NCBI GenBank assembly: GCA_963575745.1
Contig: CAUYUJ010014173.1
Span: forward strand, 139,501-203,500
Reading direction: 5' to 3'
Origin: Prorocentrum cordatum
Taxonomy: Eukaryota > Sar > Dinophyceae > Prorocentrales > Prorocentraceae
Length of the DNA: 64,000 bases
The translations under genes were made by a program, and so were the position numbers. This document shows positions 51,659 through 61,920 of this stretch, piece by piece. Below the pieces are notes generated by a model. It saw only the letters and a program-made list of their open reading frames with translations. It was not told the origin of the DNA and searched no databases. Position 1 is the first letter of the stretch, and each line of letters begins with the position of its first letter.

Positions 51659-52204
51659 GCGCTTTCTCTCCCTCCTCCTCCGCCTCGTCCTTCTCCCGCT
51701 CCCACCACAAGGAGGATGTACAAGGAGGCGGGAGGAAGGAGGAACAGGGGAGATATGCGGGGGCAGGCGGAAACACGCCTGAAAAACACGACTGTCGGCA
51801 TGCTTCGCTAGAGTTGCTGTTTTGAGATGGGCTGGTGGGGATACGCGAAGCGTGAAGAATTTCACATCCCCCGAAGTGTATTTTGAAATTGGGATGGCTG
51901 CTTTCTCTTGCAACTTAGCAAGCTGGGGGTGTCCTAAGTGGCCCTCTTGGGCCAGCTCAAGCATACGAATTGACTGAACGATAGCAGACAAGCGAGCGGG
52001 TTGCCTTATCCTCGAACGAGCACGGGCCTCAGAGGTAGGTGCAGAAGTCGAACGGCGGGCGGAGGGTTTCGCTGAAGCCGACGCAGTGCTGCGATCCAAA
52101 ACTGTCGCAAGGCTGGCGCCACTGCGACCTCTCTGAACCGTAGAATGAGTACTGCGATCCAACCTCTGAACCGTAGAAGAACTGCTATCCAATCTCTGAG
52201 CCAT
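51563..52204 (-). CDS. Unrecognised reading frame downstream of the zinc-finger gene
   Basis: A minus frame of 213 codons beginning MAQRLDSSSSTVQRLDRST, 88 bp after the stop of the gene at 52293 and on the same strand. Residues about 60-125 look natural (RQPARLSAIVQSIRMLELAQ, KYTSGDVKFFTLRVSPPAHL). The N-terminus is Ser/Arg-rich with a short repeat (TVQRLDRST, STVQRG). The last ~50 codons run into the minisatellite at 51468-51658 and are not credible. It could be a 3' part of the same element. Function unknown. Confidence 0.3.
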   Translation of the reverse strand: MAQRLDSSSSTVQRLDRSTHSTVQRGRSGASLATVLDRSTASASAKPSARRSTSAPTSEARARSRIRQPARLSAIVQSIRMLELAQEGHLGHPQLAKLQEKAAIPISKYTSGDVKFFTLRVSPPAHLKTATLAKHADSRVFQACFRLPPHISPVPPSSRLLVHPPCGGSGRRTRRRRRERKRSSWFESFGVSRPGVSRSGPSSWCESFGLFVV

Positions 52205-52292
52205 GGCAAGAGCGGCCCCTCCGAAGGCGCAGCGCCAGAGGTCCAGACATTAAGGCGTTGCACACCGACGGAGGGGGCCGAAGTATCACCGT

Positions 52293-53637
52293 CTAAGCTG
52301 CCAAGTGCTTCTGGATCTCTTCTGGAGCCATCCCGAACTTCGCCAGCAAGCGCTCTGCGTCCCTCTCCAAGGCTCCCTTGGGAGCCGCACCCGCCTTCAT
52401 CTTGCCGGTCTCCTGACGAATGCACACCTGCAATGCCGCGTGGACTGTCATCAGCGGCGTGCCGTCGACCGTGACCACTTGGCTCTAGATGTATGGGCTC
52501 ATCATGAACTGCAGTTTGTAGGTGTCCGCCTCCTTCTTGCCAGCTTTCTTGTCGAACCAGCACGCCCGTATGCGGCAGTAGCGCACATGCTCGGCTAGAA
52601 GCCAAAGAGTCTCAGGCCTGTCGTCCTTGATCGTCTGAGTCCAATAGTGCTTGAGAGCCGCCAGCGCCTGACTCACCACTGGCTCTTTGTTGTCCGCTAG
52701 AGAGGTCAGGAAATGAGCTACCAGCGCCATGAATATGTGGGGCCATGGAGACCCGTTGTCGTGCTGCTTCCCCTGCTCCTTGCAGTCCGTCGCGTAATCC
52801 TTGCCGGCTGTCTGCATCACTTTGATGAGGGCGGCGGCGGCTGGAAGGAGGAAACAGGTGAACGTAGCGCCCGTGATTTCCGCGAGATCGCGTGCATTGG
52901 TGAGAGAATGCCTGCACAAGACTGTCAGCAGCGCCGCCATGATGCCGCCCTCCTTGCCCTTGAGCTCTTGACGAGCCTGGCCGACCACCTGCTGTTCCAG
53001 TCGCTGCCGTCGATCGTCGCCGCCTGTGGCCTGACTGGACCTGCGCTTTCCGCCGAGCTGCCAGGCTGGGATGCTTGCCATGATCGCCACCGTCGAAAAG
53101 TAGCGGAAGCCGAATAAAGTGCGAACGTAGATGTTGTGAAAGTTGAGAAGGGTCGGAAACCTGAGCCTCACACAACGGACAGTCCGAGGATAAAGGTGTA
53201 GGTGCTCGGAATGTCGTACTGAGATTCACCATAAATACTCCAATCTGGAATGAATCCACCACACGTTTGTATGCTGAGTTTCTTGATTCAAACACACTGT
53301 TCCACACGAAGCACTGGTTGTTAACCACAGCGCTCCCGAGAATATATTTGAGGCCGTGATGATCATGTAAGTGGACCAGGACCTGGCGTTTACTCTGGAA
53401 CCTTCTGAAGCACCCGTGAACAGGACAGCCGTACTCCCCAACATCCTGCTGCGCCTCGGGGTCCTCTGGAGTCTCAGATGGTGGGGTCCAGTCAGGAGGA
53501 GGAAAACGAACCGATAAGTATGCCGCCCTGATCTTTTTTGTGTCGAAGAGCGTGAACCAATCGATCAGCTCGGAGTCTGAAAAAAAGACGGAGAGGCTGC
53601 CCATCAGTGATGTGAAGGAGGAGGAGGAGGAGTTCAT
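52293..53637 (-). pseudogene. C2H2 zinc-finger / helical protein, retroelement tail type
   Basis: From 53637 a minus frame opens with MNSSSSSFTSLMGSL. It contains two classical fingers. Residues 71-94 are CPVHGCFRRFQSKRQVLVHL (C-x4-C-x12-H-x3,4-H) and residues 153-173 are CPLCEAQVSDPSQLSQHLRS (C-x2-C-x12-H-x3-H). Near 53030-53090 the coding signal moves to another frame. That frame carries an Ala/Leu-rich helical region (EITGATFTCFLLPAAAALIK, HIFMALVAHFLTSLADNKEP). A single TAG at 52485-52487 interrupts it, and the same phase goes on (VDGTPLMTVHAALQVCIRQE) to a TAG at 52293. I remember this finger-plus-helical arrangement as the C-terminal part of dinoflagellate LINE-like proteins. No polymerase is found upstream (53.64-53.9 kb), so it is a 5'-truncated copy or a domesticated fragment. 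One frameshift and one stop are its only defects. Confidence 0.55.
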
Positions 53638-53869
53638 TTACACTGTAACGTTCGCACAGCATGCATCCACTCCTGATCCGAAGACTGGCAGTGAACTCCT
53701 TGAGAGGATGCTGCGTGGCTGCTGGTGGAACCGTTCGCAACATGACAATCATGTGTCATGCGTGGGCCATGTGGCTTATAGACGCCGGATGAACCCGTGA
53801 CGACTCTGTGTCAGGCCAGCGGGCAACAAGACAAACCCAAGCATGCGACCAGCCAGAGCAAACTCCATG

Positions 53870-53898
53870 AATATATATATATATATATATATATATAG
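53870..53898 (+). repeat. (TA)n microsatellite
   Basis: About 14 TA dinucleotides followed by GATATGTACATACACATGTA. Confidence 0.95.
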
Positions 53899-53944
53899 AT
53901 ATGTACATACACATGTACATATATGATGACAAAGAAATTCATGA

Positions 53945-54232
53945 TTTCTGTTAGGGCTATCGGGCTATAGGGCTATAGGGCTATAGGATTATAGGGCTAT
54001 AAGGCTATGGGGCTATAGGGCTGTAGGGCTATGGGGCTATATAGAGCTATTGGGTCATAAGGCTATAGGGCTAAAGGTTATAGGGCTATAGGGCTATAGT
54101 GCTATAGGGCTATAAGGCTATAGGGCAATAGGGCTATAGGGCTATGAGGCTATTGGGTTATAGGGCTATAGGGCTATTGGACTATAGGGCTATCTGGCTA
54201 TAGGGCTCTAGGGCTATAGGGCGATAGAGCAC
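53945..54232 (+). repeat. GGGCTATAG nonamer satellite
   Basis: About 30 copies of a 9-bp unit GGGCTATAG with single-base variants (GGGTTATAG, AGGCTATAG). Confidence 0.95.
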
Positions 54233-54345
54233 CCGGGCATCGGGGCACCCCCCGGCACCTCCGGGCACTCGGCACCCCCGGGCACCCGGGCACCCCCGGA
54301 CACCCGGGCACCCTGGCACGCAGGCACCCGGGCCGGCCACCTAAA
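54226..54345 (+). repeat. GGGCACCC satellite
   Basis: GGGCACCCCCGG and ACCCGGGCACC words, self-complementary (GGGCACCCGGGC). It follows the nonamer satellite directly. Confidence 0.9.
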
Positions 54346-54479
54346 TCGGCGGGCCCACCTCACCTAACCATATGAATCCGCTAGGACCCTTACAGAGGTA
54401 AGCTCTGATTGGGGAATATATGGATGTTGATGTGAAGTGGACTGGAGTGGACGGAAGTCGACTGGGCTGGACTAGCATG

Positions 54480-54965
54480 GCCTGGACTGGGGTGAACTCT
54501 ACTCCTTTCTACTAGACTCCACTCTAGTCTGCCAGACGCTACTCTATCATCTACCCTTCTCTACTCTACTCTGGTCTACTCTCTACTCTTCTCTACTCCT
54601 GCTCTGCTCTACTCTGCCCTACTCTGCCCTGCTCTACTCGACTCGACTCGACTCGACCTAATTCTACTATACATGACCGACTTTACTCTACTTTCTACTG
54701 TACTCTATTCGCCTCGCCTCTACTCTACTCTACCCTACCCTATCCTACCCCGACCCTATCTTATTATGATAGACTCTACTGTATTAAACTGTAGCCTGGC
54801 AACCCGATGCTACTCCTACTCTACTCCGCTCATTTCGTCTCCCTTATTATACACTACTCTGCTCTGCTTTATTCTACTCTACGGTTCTCGGCTACTCTCT
54901 GCCCTAATCTACTACATTATACTAATCAGCCCTTTCACTACTCGACTATACTTGGAGCTCTTGCA
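54480..54965 (+). repeat. TACTC pentamer-derived repeat
   Basis: TCTACTC, CTGCTCTACTC and CTACCCTACCC words dominate, most regular at 54530-54660 (GACTCGACTCGACTC near 54635). The strand is pyrimidine-rich. Frames through it are artefacts. Confidence 0.85.
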
Positions 54966-55029
54966 ATAGGAAAGGAATCAATTGCAAGACCCGAAGAAGC
55001 CACTGCAAGAGCAGACGACCCAACGGCCA

Positions 55030-55375
55030 GTATTAGGAGTGGGTCACTGGTCGTCTTCGACGGACACGGAGGAGGGAGAGAAAGAAGACAACGAGGATGA
55101 CGAGGAATGGTGGGTCACCAAAAAGTGTCAACCATAGGAACCACGAGAAGGCAAGAAGAGGGTGGGTCACATGTCGTCTTCGTCGAACATGGAGGAGGAA
55201 GAGAAGGAAAAAAACGAGGAGTGGTTGGTCGCTGGTCGTCTTCGTCGGACGTGGAGGATGGCGAGAAGGAAGAGAACGAGGTGGGAAACATGTGGTGGGT
55301 AACTGGTTGCCTCTGTCTGGCAGAAGGGAGGGTTGGTCATCTGTCCTCTTCGTCGGACATGGAGGAGAGAGCCAC
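55030..55375 (+). repeat. GTGGGTCAC minisatellite, block 1
   Basis: Units of GTGGGTCAC(T/A)(G)GTCGTCTTCGTCGGAC followed by ATGGAGGA(G/T)GGCGAGAAGG. The plus frame from 55107 reads VVGHQ..HVVFVEHGGGREGKKRG, then a related SSSSDVEDGEKEENEVG, and continues to a stop at 55529. Confidence 0.8.
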
Positions 55376-55379
55376 TTCG

Positions 55380-56120
55380 GGCGTTCAGGACGTCGAAAAC
55401 AGGGGGCCCTTAATTGCCGGTGGCATTTGCGATTTTGAAACCAGTTCCCCTCGGCAGCTCAACGAACATGCATCGCAGACTGCGTCATCAATCTTCGTTG
55501 AACCCACTACGAAAGAACACCGCTGGTAGGCCAAATGCAAGACGGCTGTCCAGAGGACGTTCTGGACGGCCCTTGCGATGCAAACCACATCAGGGTCGTG
55601 CGTGCAACCATTCGGCTGGGGTCATTCGAAGCCCACGGCGAAGGTGCCCACTAAAATCTGGCACTGTTATCGCTGATGCTCGATGTGATTTTCGACGTGA
55701 TCACTCAATGGTGTGCACTAGTTCCTGGTTCAAAACAAGCACGAAGTCAAAGAGACCCAATTTAGGGGTCCGGCGTTTTTGAAGGCCAGGTTGCGACACA
55801 GCTTAAGGGACACAATTCGAGGGGCAAAAGGTAAGGGGCACGCAGACAAAATTTCAAGGACGCGGCGCGGCTCCTGCGACAAGCGCGAAAAGCTCCCCCC
55901 GGGGGAGAAGCGGTCCCGCCAGGACTCAGAGTTACCCTGAGCACTCCATAGAAGCTGGGTCCCGAATGGACCCAAAAAGGCCAGTAGACAACATTTCTTG
56001 GAGGAAGCATGCCTACGGCCACGCGGGGAACCCGGGAGAGCTGGGATACCTTGAAAAAAACGTTAAGGTATCCTCGGCGATCCCCGAGATGGAAAGCGAA
56101 GAATAGAAAAAGGATAAGGA
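55380..56120. other. No supported gene
   Basis: Between the two minisatellite blocks only short frames occur (for example 55414-55782 plus, 122 codons) without recognised motifs. Confidence 0.5.
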
Positions 56121-56358
56121 GGAGTGGTGGGTCACAGGTCGGCTTCGCCGGGAGGGAGGAGGGGTGAGTCACCTGTCATCTTCGTCGGACATGGAGGACG
56201 GCGAGAAGGAAGAGAAAAAAGAGAACAGGGAGTGGTGGGTCACCTGTCGGCTTCGTCGGGCAAGAAGAGGGGTGGGTCACCTGTCGTTTTTGTCGGACAT
56301 GGAGGAGGGCGAAAAGGAAGAGACATAGGTGGACGAGGAGTGGTGGGTCACTGGGCCA
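56120..56358 (+). repeat. GTGGGTCAC minisatellite, block 2 (108-bp, codon-phased)
   Basis: Two complete 108-bp units and a partial third keep one plus frame open: VVGHRSASPGGRRGESPVIF.. and VVGHLSASSGKKRGGSPVVF.., each 36 residues. It is the same unit as block 1, 0.75 kb upstream. Whether it is translated is unknown. Confidence 0.8.
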
Positions 56359-56374
56359 AACCGTGGAGGCTAGT

Positions 56375-56538
56375 CCACAAAAAAAAACTTCCACAAGAAA
56401 CCCAACCCTGAGACCCCAGGACGTCCATTGATTTTTGGTGTGGGAACGTCACGCTTCCCATCGCAAAACCATCGAAACCCAAGAAACCCATGGCACCCTG
56501 GAGGCAAGCAGTGCTTCTTGGCATGGGTCTCCACTGTA
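56375..56538. mobile_element. TIR element, family E
   Basis: CTTCCACAAGAAACCCAACC, CTGAGACCCCAGGACGTCCA, TGTGGGAACGTCACGCTTCC, AACCATCGAAACCCAAGAAA, CACCCTGGAGGCAAGCAG and TTGGCATGGGTCTCCACTGT. The right TIR is intact and the left one poor. Confidence 0.7.
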
Positions 56539-56669
56539 GGAGCCATAGCAACAAGAGGAAGCAACGGAACCACCCACGGGAACCACCCATACGAATCACA
56601 GGAACCACGAAGAGCGCGCAAATGCAAACCTGAGTGGTGCGGGGGGGCTTCGGAGCCGTACGAGCCATA

Positions 56670-57708
56670 TCAGCCATAAGAAACAAAGGAACCGCCCATG
56701 GGAACCAAAGGAATCACGAAGAGCGCACATGGGCAATTGTAGGTGGGCGCAGTGGACCAGTTCTCGAGGGCTTGAGCTAGGACTTCTGTGATCAAGCCTA
56801 TGCGGAGAATTGCATAAGGCTCATCCAAGCTTCCCGCAAGGGGCAAGTGCAAGTTTAGGACTCCGCCTGTCGCCTTCGCTAATGTCTGCCCCTTGGGTGT
56901 CTGCTCGAGAAACTCTCCGCATGGTGCCAACGGAAACTGGAAACGGGTGAAGGACAAGGGTCGTCTACGGAGCATGCCAATACTGAAATAGATTGAAAAC
57001 CACCCTAACGGCATGTCCAAGTTCAAGTAGTTACGCGTGAATTCACAAAGACCTGGCAAATCCGATACATGCGAGATGCACCGTGCGCCCAGATGGCCAA
57101 AACTGTTTTTGGCATGTGCACTCCGTGGGATCGGACCGAAAGAAGATGCGAACCCAATGAGTCTGCCGCTCGCTGGCTTAGCGTCGAACAGCTCTGCCTC
57201 TGCAGGGAATGGCACAGGGCAACCGTCTCTTCAGATGATTGGTCTGCTCCATAGCCTGCACGCGAAACGTAGAGATCGTGTTTGCATCGACTCTGACAGA
57301 CTGAAGACCCTCGTGCATGAACGCCTTCGAGTTGCACGATACAGGCAAGGGACCCAAACAAACGGACTCTACATCGCGTGACGCTACAATCGCGCGGGCC
57401 GACAAGACAAAGCAGCACTGCACGGGCAATGCGGGCTACTGGAGCCGATGATCAACCACATGCAGTAAATATGATAGTGCGGCATGCGGAGTGTGCGCAT
57501 GCACGTTGAATGACAGAACTTGGCGTAATGTGCCACCGAGCTGGCCACCCTTGTCGGGTTTCATCCTGAACCAAATCCTGTCGGCGTGCCCGGCTACTGA
57601 ACCACCGTACGTCAGCGCTGAAGAAGGAAGCCGTGCCTGGAATGTGTCAAGGTCCTCGTCGACTGCTGTGCTCGCCCTCTTGAAGCAGAAAAGCAGATCG
57701 CCACGGAT
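56670..57708 (-). pseudogene. Unrecognised protein, broken minus-strand frame
   Basis: From about 57708 a minus frame reads GDLLFCFKRASTAVDEDLDT.. and ADRIWFRMKPDKGGQLGGTL.., and meets a TAG near 57437. It goes on in the same phase (ARAIVASRDVESVCLGPLPV.., ISTFRVQAMEQTNHLKRRLP). Near 57195 the signal moves to another frame, which begins MPFPAEAELFDAKPASGRLI and runs 181 codons to a TGA at 56670, with a hydrophobic LDMPLGWFSIYFSIGML and LDEPYAILRIGLITEVLAQA. The composition is that of a folded protein on all three parts. I cannot name the family. The last codons overlap non-coding repeat sequence. A multi-exon gene is possible, but the in-phase stop argues for decay. Confidence 0.4.
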
Positions 57709-58049
57709 TCAGTACTTTCTTTGGGCGAGCGCGGACGACCCGACGACCCGAATTGATTGCCGAATTGGCGTCATTCAGCAGCGGCGACCTTGCTCCCAGA
57801 GGGCTCCCCGCAAACCAGCCCAGAGACCCCTCCTCCGAGGGTGCGCCCCGCGACGTGCGAGAGAGAGAGAGAGAATGTCTTTCACGGGCGCTGTGCGTCG
57901 AAATATCCGCCCACCCCCCCTCCCCGGAACCAGGACCTCTCCCCTCCCGCCACCGACAATCCCCCCCCCTCCCGCAAAACCGATCCCGCACCCCCTTTGA
58001 TGGGAGGGGGAAAACGGTGGGGGAGACAAGCCCGCCCCCTCCTTGCGCG

Positions 58050-58262
58050 CCGACAAGGACGACAACGAACGCAAAGACGACGCCGACGCCGACGACGACG
58101 GCAAAGACGATGGCAATGACGACGGACGACGACGACGACGGACGACGACGACGACGACGACGACGACACACGACCACGAACACGAAGAAGCCGACAACGC
58201 TGAGGAAGAGGACAACGACGACGTCGGCGACGTCGACGACGTCGACGACGGCGACGACGGCG
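58050..58262 (+). repeat. (GAC)n array
   Basis: GAC triplets with GCC and GAA interruptions, similar to 18410-19200. It is preceded by a C-rich stretch. Confidence 0.9.
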
Positions 58263-58359
58263 GGCGGGATCCGAACGGGTTTGTCGGGCGGGTGGGCAAG
58301 ACCCTGGCGGGCGGGTCGGGCGCGTGGGTCCTGAACGGGCGGGCCGTGCGGGCGACACC

Positions 58360-58484
58360 GAAGGCCATGCCGAAGCGTTGCGAGCGGGGCGCGGCCATCG
58401 GAAGGGGCCAAGGGTGGGCCGGAGGGGCAAGGATGCAGGGGTAGCCTCGGGAAGGTTGCCCATCCTTACTGTGCGGGTTGGCTG
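58360..58484. mobile_element. 5'-truncated TIR element, family D
   Basis: GCCATGCCGAAGCGTTGCGA, GCAAGGATGCAGGGGTAGCC, TCGGGAAGGTTGCCCATCC and TTACTGTGCGGGTTGGCTG follow the interior and right end of family D. The left TIR is not found. GGGCGGGACC repeats flank it on both sides. Confidence 0.6.
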
Positions 58485-58489
58485 TAAAT

Positions 58490-58668
58490 CGTGCGGGCAA
58501 GCCTCCAAGCATTCGAGCGGGCGGGACACAAACGGACGGGTCGGGCGGGCGGGACCCTACCAGGCAGGTCGGGCGGGACACCAACGAGCGGGTCGGGCGG
58601 GACTCAACTATTTCGGATCGGGAGGGCGGGACAGTCAAGCGGGCGAGCGGGCGGGACATCAAAATCAA
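58490..58668 (+). repeat. GGTCGGGCGGGAC minisatellite
   Basis: About six units of 25-45 bp built on GGGCGGGAC(A/C)C and ACGGGTCGGGCGGG. Similar words also lie at 58258-58340. Confidence 0.8.
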
Positions 58669-58920
58669 GATTCGCTCGCGTATCACAGATCGTCGTCGCC
58701 GTCAGTCTTAGCGTGGTGGCCGTCATTCGCGTCGTCGTTATCATCGTCGTCGTCCGCGTCGTCATCGTCTGCCGGCGTGCGTGCAAGATGGGGGGGGAGT
58801 CTGACCCCCCCTGCCATTCGGAGAGTTTCTGAGGGGGGGGAGGCGGCGGGGGGAAGGGGGGCGATCCCCACCCACTTCAGGGGGGTCCAGGAAATGCCTG
58901 GGACTTTGGGGGAAGGAGCG

Positions 58921-59094
58921 TACAGTGGAGGCCAGTCACCAAGAAACTTTCCACAAGCAACCTAACCCTGAGACCCCAGGACTTCCAATGATTTCTGGTG
59001 TGGGAACGTCACGCCTTCCACAGCAAAACCGTCGAAGCCCAACAAAGCCAGGGCACCCTGGAGGCCAGCAGGGTGTCTCTTGGCATGGGCCCCC
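58921..59094. mobile_element. TIR element, family E
   Basis: The left TIR ACAGTGGAGGCCAGTCACCA starts at 58922 and is the complement, with few mismatches, of the family right end. The interior matches the other copies (CTGAGACCCCAGGACTTCCA, GTGTGGGAACGTCACGCC, CACCCTGGAGGCCAGCAGGG). Its right end runs into a TCC array, which may have replaced the last ~10 bp. Confidence 0.75.
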
Positions 59095-59097
59095 CCC

Positions 59098-59397
59098 ACT
59101 CCTCCTCCTCCTCCTCCTCCTCCTCCTCCTCCTCCTCCTCCTCCTCCTCCCTCCTCCTCCTCCTCCTCCTCCTCCTCCTCCTCCTCCTCCTCCTCCTCCT
59201 CCTCCTCCTCCTCCTCCTCCTCCTCCTCCTCCTCCTCCTCCTCCTCCTCCTCCTCTCCTCCTCCTCCTCCTCCTCCTCCTCCTCCTCCTCCTCCTCCTCC
59301 TCCTCCTCCTCCTCCTCCTCCTCCTCCTCCTCCTTTTCCTCCTCCTCCTCCTCCTCCTCCTCCTCCTCCCCTCTTCCGCCAGCCCTATCAAGCGCCC
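59098..59397 (+). repeat. (TCC)n array
   Basis: About 300 bp, the purest TCC array of the window. A second run is at 59460-59518 after a 65-bp unique stretch. Confidence 0.97.
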
Positions 59398-59655
59398 ACG
59401 GGAAGCGCTGTTTCGGACGCGACCTGCGCGATGTTTCTCTTCCCTCCCCGCGCCCGCGTGGCCTCCTCCTCCTCCTCTTCCTCCTCCTCCTCCTCCTCCT
59501 CCTCCTCCTCCTCCTCGGCATGACGCCCTCGGCCAGTGCGTTCTTGGCTCGAAGCGGTGACGGACCCGCCAACGGCGTCCGCGCAGACGCCGGCAAAACA
59601 TTGAATGACCTACTCGGTATTCCACACGCGCGTCCGACTAGCCTGGGCCTGACCC

Positions 59656-59796
59656 GACTGCACGCAAGAGTGGCCATAAGCAGGAGCAGCTCCAAGCCCA
59701 TGCGCGCAAACCGCTGCGATCGCATCGCCTCCAGCGGTCGGGAGGCCCCAAGGGGCGCACACCAAAGGTCACTCGGGCAAAGGGTCACTCATACGT
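59656..59796. mobile_element. Small TIR element with TGCACG..AGAGTG ends
   Basis: The left end CTGCACGCAAGAGTGGCC and the complement of the right end, TGCACGTATGAGTGACC, are imperfect TIRs about 140 bp apart. The same word CTGCACGCAAGAGT occurs at 28624 and 30762. There is no coding capacity. Confidence 0.5.
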
Positions 59797-59799
59797 GCA

Positions 59800-59987
59800 T
59801 CGGGGGCGGCCAAGAGGGGGGTGTCCAAGAGGGGGAGGGGCGCAAATCATGATTGGCGGCACGTGCGCGGCCCAGCGGGGGGGGGCCAGGGACGTAATGA
59901 AATAAGAAAAAGCGCAACGAAATCTGGGGAAACATCATGGCCCCCGCCATGATATCCCGCCCCCTAGTCATCACCCCCCTTTGCCGC
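59800..59987 (+). repeat. Dispersed repeat, paired with 22735-22907
   Basis: The second copy of the best conserved pair: CAAATCATGATTGGCGGCAC, GTGCGCGGCCCAG, GAAATCTGGGGAAACATCAT and CCCCCTAGTCATCACCCCCC. From 59.99 to 61.30 kb there is no assured gene. Confidence 0.8.
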
Positions 59988-61302
59988 CCCCGAGTGTAGT
60001 CGTGTGGTCGACTCGCTGCTGAGTCGCATGCGTGCAACAGCGCCTCGCGCAGATGTTCCCCTGCTTACCGGTTTGGCCATGCGGCTGACGCTTCGCGGCC
60101 CTGCTCCTGGTGGGCCGAGGGGCGGCCGCGCGAGCCTCCCGACACAGAAGCATACAGAGCACGCGCGCTCCCAGCAGGCAAGCTGGCCATCCCGTTGCGG
60201 CCGCACATGACAGCGCGCGATTCAAACAACTAGTTGGCCAGCATTCGTTTTTTGTCGCAACCGCAGGCGGGGGCGCCAGCGGCGAGTGAGGTCCGAGCGG
60301 GCCGCGCAAGAGCCGAATTGCCTAACGCCGACGGGCCGGCGACCTCAGCAGCGCCTCGGCGGGCGTGCCGGCGAGAGGGGGGCGTGCAGGCTGCGGCTGC
60401 CAGGGACCAGGTGGCCAGCATTCGCTCCACAGCGTCCGAGAACACGCAGTCGCGCACTGGCTCGGCGCCGCTTCAGAAGCCCCAGCGATCGGCGATGTGA
60501 GCAGCGCTTTCGCAGCAACATGGCGCAAAAGAATCGGTGGTAAACGTTTCGGTAGGTCGCGCGAAGGATCTAGCGAGGATCCAGCGCGCGAAGGTCGGTG
60601 GAGAAGCGGTTTAGCGCGCGAGGGATCCAGTAGCGTTCTTCCTCAGCATGTCGGTCAAAGGAGGGGTGAGTGGCGTGATGTCAGACACTGCCATAGCAGC
60701 GTCTGTAACATCGGCAAGAGGTCTCTGTAGCCTGCTAACCATGATGATCAAGGCGAACCCAGATCTCTGAGCCCTGCCAACATGATTCAGGCAACTCCTG
60801 CGATCTTCACTTCGCCAACCCCAATCCTTTTTGGGGGTGCCCAGTGTGTGATTTCTTGGACGACAATTGTGAGCAGCACCAGCAGAAGCTGAAATCTTGG
60901 ACGACGACTCTGGGCAGCACCAGCAGCAACAGACAAAGCGGCAGAAACCGAAAAGCAAGGGAAGGAGCGCAGAAGGTGAGTCGGTGCGCGCGTGAGCGTA
61001 GCACGGGGGCCGCGTCATGCCGCGACGCCCCCGAGCCTCACAATTCAGTTTTTCTCCCGCCGCTGCACTTCTCTGGATCGCTGCTGCATACCTCGTCCAC
61101 CTGCTGCAACACGTAGGCGCACGCGTCGGTGGCCCCCATGCCTGGATGGCGAAGGGCGGGTGGGGAATGTGAAAGGGAGGGATGGGGGTGGTGGTGGGGA
61201 GATAGGACGGGGGGAGGGAGGAAGGAAAGGGAAGAGGAGCAGGAGAAGGGGAAGGAGGTAGTATCAGGAATGGGGATCGGAATAACAACGTGATGGTGCC
61301 AT

Positions 61303-61479
61303 ACAGTATGAGCCCGACCACAAGAAACCTTCCACAAGAAACCCAACCCTGAGACCCCAGGGCGTCCATTGGTTTCTGGTGTGGGAACGTCACGCATTCC
61401 ACAGCAAAAGCGTCGAAGCCCAAGAAAGCCATGGCACCCTGGAGGCAAGCAGGGTGTCTCGTGGCATGGGCCCCACTGG
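61303..61479. mobile_element. TIR element, family E
   Basis: The left end TACAGTATGAGCCCGACCAC and the right end GTGGCATGGGCCCCACTG pair imperfectly. The interior CTTCCACAAGAAACCCAACC, CTGAGACCCCAGGGCGTCCA and CACCCTGGAGGCAAGCAGGG is very close to the copies at 56.4 and 58.9 kb. Confidence 0.75.
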
Positions 61480-61724
61480 ATCTTGACGGCTTCTGGCGGG
61501 TTACCTCCTCGGCGCCGCTGGAATTCGAAAGGCCCCTGGAATATGGTCCACCTTTCCCCGTCTGGCATCGTTCAAGGACCTGCAGCACGGCATCACGAGA
61601 TCCGGGCTAGGCTGGCAGAGCCAACAGTAACCGCAAGAGCCGACGAGCCACATCCCAAGTGGCCGATGGTGCGCTAAATGATGCGACTCGCGAGCCCAAC
61701 CCAAAGCGATGTTCAGCTTCTCTT

Positions 61725-61920
61725 GGCGGCGAGCGGGGGGGAGAAGTGAGAAGGAGAAGGCCTTCTTTAAGGCGGCGGGACTTCTCAGAAGCCCTCGCGA
61801 CTTCTGAGAAGTTGTTTCTGTATTCGGGGAAGGCCTAGAAAACTTCTCAGAAGGCCTGGGGACTTCCGAGCCTTCTGAGAATGCCCGCCCCTTCTCACTT
61901 CCCCCCCTCGCTCGCCGCCG
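61725..61920. mobile_element. Fold-back element with CTTCTCAGAAG core
   Basis: The outer arms GGCGGCGAGCGGGGGGGAGA and (complement) CGGCGGCGAGCGAGGGGGGG continue in parallel through AAGTGAGAAGG. The interior contains ACTTCTCAGAAGCC, ACTTCTGAGAAGTT and ACTTCTCAGAAGGC, each palindromic. It resembles the shorter fold-backs at 21035-21095 and 25655-25770. Confidence 0.75.
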
